From Treponema sp. (GTDB taxonomy: Bacteria > Spirochaetota > Spirochaetia > Treponematales > Breznakiellaceae), in the NCBI GenBank assembly GCA_031259515.1, contig JAIRLK010000340.1, forward strand, positions 1 through 9,216: DNA of 9,216 bases, written 5' to 3'. The position numbers and the translations under genes were made by a program. Below are positions 6,934 through 9,216 of the stretch, one piece after another. How positions within the stretch are numbered: position 1 is the stretch's first letter; each line of letters begins with the position of its first letter. Under the pieces are notes generated by a model. It made no database searches, was not told the origin of the DNA, and was given only the letters and a program-made list of their open reading frames with translations.

Positions 6934-7431
6934 TTAAAAAAGTCTCCAGAATATTCCCGCAGGCAGGAGCATATCGAATGCGAATCTGAACACTACCCAG
7001 ACTGCTGTGGAAAAAACAACCGCAATGGCCGCAATTTTAAGGTAATTTCGTTCTTTCTTGGGCCTGAGTATGGTCAGCTGCAGGAAAAGATATATAATTG
7101 TCATGGGCAGGAAACCAATAACAGGGATTCCGAGGATGAGTACAAATATCAACCCCATGGTTTTTTTCGCTTCCGGGCTTGTGACCGTGGCGAGTTCCTT
7201 CACGTCATTGGCTGCGAGCCGCCTGCCGGTCAGGCCGGAGTGTATGCCAAGCCCCAGATGAACCAGGCTGGCAAGACAGCCCAGCACGCCGACGACTCTT
7301 GGCCAAAAGCGGGCATCAACATTGGTAACGACCAGTATTTTAATATTAAAAGAAAAGATAATTACCAGAGTGAAAAAAATCAAAAAAAACAAGCCCAAAA
7401 GGGCTTCTTTGTATCTGCTGTAAAAGGCCAC
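6934..7431 (-). CDS. tctB: TctB-family small membrane subunit of the second tripartite transporter
   Basis: From the GTG at 7431 the protein has 165 residues, close to the 162 of the plus-strand TctB. Hydrophobic stretches lie near 10-29, 43-62, 92-108, 109-122 and 130-149; DARFWPRVVGVL (39-50) and LLPAGIFW (155-162) match the conserved positions of the family. I prefer this start because GGAGG at 7438-7442 is ideally placed six bases upstream, and because the N-terminus SRYKEALLGLFF then lines up with the start of the other TctB. The longer frame from GTG at 7470 has no ribosome site and begins inside a hairpin. The 5' part of the gene contains a terminator-like hairpin and a run of eight T. 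It pairs with TctA in the membrane. Confidence 0.87.
   Translation of the reverse strand: MAFYSRYKEALLGLFFLIFFTLVIIFSFNIKILVVTNVDARFWPRVVGVLGCLASLVHLGLGIHSGLTGRRLAANDVKELATVTSPEAKKTMGLIFVLILGIPVIGFLPMTIIYLFLQLTILRPKKERNYLKIAAIAVVFSTAVWVVFRFAFDMLLPAGIFWRLF
7382..7406 (-). terminator. Terminator-like hairpin plus T-run inside the tctB coding sequence
   Basis: Reading the minus strand, AAGCCC TTTT GGGCTT (7406-7391) forms a perfect six-pair stem with a four-base loop, followed by G and eight T (7389-7382), then GA and seven more T. This has the form of an intrinsic terminator, yet it encodes residues 9-17 or so of TctB (EALLGLFFL). It could reduce transcription of tctB and tctA relative to tctC when translation lags, or it may be a by-product of Phe/Leu-rich membrane coding. 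Confidence 0.45.
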
Positions 7432-7437
7432 CGGCTT

Positions 7438-7442
7438 CCTCC
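7438..7442 (-). promoter_or_regulatory. Ribosome binding site that decides the tctB start
   Basis: GGAGG on the minus strand is followed by AAGCCG and the GTG at 7431. The alternative GTG at 7470 has only pyrimidine-rich DNA before it (CCCTGCCGGCGTCC). Confidence 0.75.
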
Positions 7443-7451
7443 GCAATAATA

Positions 7452-7479
7452 CCGGCGTCCGATTTGACACGGACGCCGG
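7452..7479 (-). other. GC-rich intercistronic stem-loop between tctC and tctB
   Basis: GGACGCCGG (plus strand 7471-7479) and CCGGCGTCC (7452-7460) form a perfect nine-pair, very GC-rich stem around a ten-base loop. It starts 7 bases after the tctC stop codon (7487-7489). There is no T-run after it, so it looks like an mRNA-stabilising or processing hairpin that protects the tctC message, a common arrangement after binding-protein genes, which are needed in excess. The plus-strand cassette has only 11 bases between tctC and tctB and no such hairpin. Confidence 0.7.
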
Positions 7480-7486
7480 CAGGGTG

Positions 7487-8467
7487 TTATTTAAGCACCA
7501 TCGCGTCTTTGTATTTCAGAATGGTATCGTACTGCTTGTCCATGAAAGCTTTTGCTTCCGACCCTGTCCGCGCGGAGGGGGTGATAAAATATTTCTCGCA
7601 GTGGGCTTTAAAAGCGTCGGAATTAACCGCTTTCCGGGCGGCGGCGGCGAATTTGTCCACAATGGCTTTGTCCGTGCCGGGAGGCATCCAGTAGCCAAAA
7701 ATTTTGGTGTAGTTAAAATCAGCCCCGGTGGCTTCTTTCAACGTAGGGATATTCGGCAGATCCGCTAGTTTTCTCGTGCCGAGCATTACGAGGGGTACGA
7801 GATCACCGGAATCAAAGTAGGCTTTGTATGTTCCATAAACGCCCTGCCCTATATCAACATCCCCATTGATAAGGGCCGGAATCTTGGTGTTTGTACCGCC
7901 TACATCGATCCTAGTTACCGGAACGCCGGTACTGTCACCAAATATAAGGGAAGTAAGGTGGGCATCAGTACCGACTTCAATACCGTCATTAACAGCATTG
8001 GGATGCGCTTTACCATAGGCGATATATTCCTGAATGGTTTTAAATTTACCGGCAGATTTGCTGCTCATCACGTAAAGATTGGAATCATCCTCAATAACCG
8101 TTGCCACAGTTTCCATATCTTTGTAGCTGAAATCAGCTATGCCCAAGGCACTGGAAATAAGAAATGAAGTCTGAGACCACAGAATCGTATAGCCGTCCTT
8201 CGCGGAATTCAGTACCTGCCGCGCCGCTACAGTGCCGCCGGTACCCGGCATATTGGTGCAGACAACGCTTACGCCTAGTTCCTTGCCGATCAGTTCCGAA
8301 AGGGTTCTGCCGTGCAAGTCTGTGTCACCGCCTGCACCCCAGGGGATGTACACCTGAATGGTCTTGGCGGGATACGCCGCCGCGCCGCCGCCTGATTCTT
8401 TCGCGCCTTCCGCGAAAGCCAACGCGCCTATCAAAACCAGCGCCACTAATGAAACAAACCTTTTCAT
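7487..8467 (-). CDS. tctC: TctC/Bug-family periplasmic substrate-binding protein
   Basis: This 326-residue protein starts with a secretion signal (MKRFVSLVALVLIGALAFA, residues 1-19) with likely signal peptidase I cleavage before EGAKES; there is no lipobox cysteine. The Bug family marks follow: YPAKTIQVYIPWGAGGDTD (32-50), with the aromatic-GAGG-x-x-D loop that contacts a carboxylate of the ligand, and NMPGTGG (72-78). The end shows the family pattern WMPPGTDKAIVDKF. It binds a carboxylate in the periplasm and presents it to TctAB; which one cannot be told. The ATG at 8467 has a strong ribosome site (GGAGGGA, near 8472-8478). It follows the aldolase gene by 53 bases and precedes tctB after a strong hairpin, so its message may be more abundant than the rest of the operon. 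Confidence 0.94.
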   Translation of the reverse strand: MKRFVSLVALVLIGALAFAEGAKESGGGAAAYPAKTIQVYIPWGAGGDTDLHGRTLSELIGKELGVSVVCTNMPGTGGTVAARQVLNSAKDGYTILWSQTSFLISSALGIADFSYKDMETVATVIEDDSNLYVMSSKSAGKFKTIQEYIAYGKAHPNAVNDGIEVGTDAHLTSLIFGDSTGVPVTRIDVGGTNTKIPALINGDVDIGQGVYGTYKAYFDSGDLVPLVMLGTRKLADLPNIPTLKEATGADFNYTKIFGYWMPPGTDKAIVDKFAAAARKAVNSDAFKAHCEKYFITPSARTGSEAKAFMDKQYDTILKYKDAMVLK

Positions 8468-8480
8468 TGTTTCCCTCCGT

Positions 8481-8507
8481 AAAAATAATATTGCCGCTTA
8501 CAGCGGC
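8481..8507 (-). terminator. Small hairpin with U-rich tail between the aldolase gene and tctC
   Basis: On the minus strand GCCGCT GTA AGCGGC (8507-8493) is a perfect six-pair stem with a three-base loop, followed by AATATTATTTTT. It could act as a weak, partly read-through terminator or as an RNA 5' end stabiliser ahead of tctC. The stem is short, so full termination seems unlikely. Confidence 0.5.
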
Positions 8508-8520
8508 CGTTTCCCCAAAA

Positions 8521-9216
8521 TTATCCCATGATCTTTCTCACCGTCCCGTCGATACCCGCCTTGATTAGGCTGAATTCGTCGCCGCAGAAAAGAAAATCCA
8601 CTTTTCTATCAAGCCAGAACCGGATAAATTCCTGATCCCCCGGGCCGATGGAAGTACCGCAGGGAATACGGCGAGCTTTGCATTTTTGAATGACTTTTTC
8701 GCAATGGGAACGCAGTACAGGCTGTTTGAGTTGCGCGAGTATTCCAATTGAACCGGAAAGATCGCAGGGGCCGATAATCACCCCGTCGATTCCCTCCACA
8801 TCCAGAATTTCGTCAATATTATTTACCGCGTCTATGTGTTCGATCTGAATCAGTTTTACGAGGTTGTCCTCTTCTGCCAAATCGGCAAGGTAGTCGGCAT
8901 CGCTCACCGCCCCATACTTGGCGGCCCGCCGGGGACCGAATCCCCTGATTCCTTTGGGTGGATAGGTACAGGCGGCAATGACATCCCCCGCCTGTTCGGC
9001 GGTACACACCATAGGGATGATAATTCCGTCAGGCCCCATTTCAAGAATAGGCTTTATACCATTTGGATCCCGTGAGGTGACTCTGACAAACGCGCCTGCT
9101 CCGGCGCCGTTCACCGTGATGATGTGGGAAAAAATCTCTTCTTTGTCAAAGGCGCCGTGCTCGCCGTCTATCCAGAGGTACTTGTAACCGAAATAGACCA
9201 TGGCCTCCGCTATAGA
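8521..9216 (-). CDS. HpcH/HpaI-family class II aldolase (GarL-like), 5' end outside the window
   Basis: 231 codons are visible; the frame stays open to the window edge (SIAEAMVYFGYKYLWIDGEHG), so the ATG at 9201 is an internal methionine and about 20-25 N-terminal residues are missing. Counting from the window edge, the marks are the catalytic histidine H20 in DGEHG, R45 in FVRV, GPDGIIIPMV (61-70), YPPKGIRGFGPRRA (85-98), and the divalent-metal ligands E126 in IQIE and D152 in GPCDLS. The family cleaves 4-hydroxy-2-keto acids to pyruvate plus an aldehyde, using a metal-bound pyruvate enolate. GarL (5-keto-4-deoxy-D-glucarate to pyruvate and tartronate semialdehyde) is a member, and its product would be the substrate of GarR encoded across the window; this assignment is inference. 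Other members act on 2-keto-3-deoxy sugar acids or hydroxyketoheptanedioate. It leads the tctCBA genes of its operon. Confidence 0.88.
   Translation of the reverse strand, partial: SIAEAMVYFGYKYLWIDGEHGAFDKEEIFSHIITVNGAGAGAFVRVTSRDPNGIKPILEMGPDGIIIPMVCTAEQAGDVIAACTYPPKGIRGFGPRRAAKYGAVSDADYLADLAEEDNLVKLIQIEHIDAVNNIDEILDVEGIDGVIIGPCDLSGSIGILAQLKQPVLRSHCEKVIQKCKARRIPCGTSIGPGDQEFIRFWLDRKVDFLFCGDEFSLIKAGIDGTVRKIMG

Noticed and set aside
7432..7470. Longer tctB N-terminus from the GTG at 7470
   Set aside because: It starts at the edge of a strong hairpin without a ribosome site, while the GTG at 7431 has GGAGG six bases upstream and aligns with the other TctB.
9199..9201. ATG at 9201 as the start of the aldolase
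   Set aside because: The frame continues to the window edge with family-like residues (SIAEA before MVYFGYKYLW), so it is an internal methionine.

Overview
The window comes from a bacterial chromosome of roughly 50% GC with dense, co-directional operons. The best guess is a spirochaete, possibly a gut Treponema relative. That rests only on the look of the proteins, for example a substrate-binding protein whose mature N-terminus begins EGAKES, so it is an inference, not a demonstration.

Layout: two gene cassettes face each other and converge near 4.2-4.7 kb. The plus-strand cassette (1-4180) holds the end of a TctC substrate-binding protein, TctB, TctA, a GarR-type tartronate semialdehyde reductase, and a DapA-superfamily lyase. 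The minus-strand cassette, in transcription order from 9216 down to about 4525, holds an HpcH/HpaI-type aldolase (5' end outside the window), TctC, TctB, TctA, a FadR-type GntR regulator, and a broken SAF-domain sugar-acid dehydratase gene. Between the cassettes lies the C-terminal remnant of a DDE transposase, joined directly to the dehydratase remnant.

How the genes fit together: each cassette encodes a tripartite tricarboxylate transporter (periplasmic binding protein plus a small and a large membrane subunit), which takes up carboxylates using an ion gradient. The enzymes point to sugar-acid (aldarate/aldonate-like) catabolism: a UxaA/GarD-type dehydratase (now a fossil), a 2-keto-3-deoxy-acid aldolase (HpcH or DapA family) and GarR, which reduces tartronate semialdehyde to glycerate. 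The true substrates cannot be read from the sequence.

Most notable points: the minus-strand TctA has lost, in frame, a block matching residues 32-67 of its plus-strand paralogue, including the first of the two PG-containing signature motifs of the family. The dehydratase/transposase junction is a scar of insertion and deletion. The minus operon carries three hairpins around tctC and tctB, one of them terminator-like and lying inside the tctB coding sequence. I found no new defence or mobile system; the interest lies in duplication, decay and possible attenuation within paired transporter operons.
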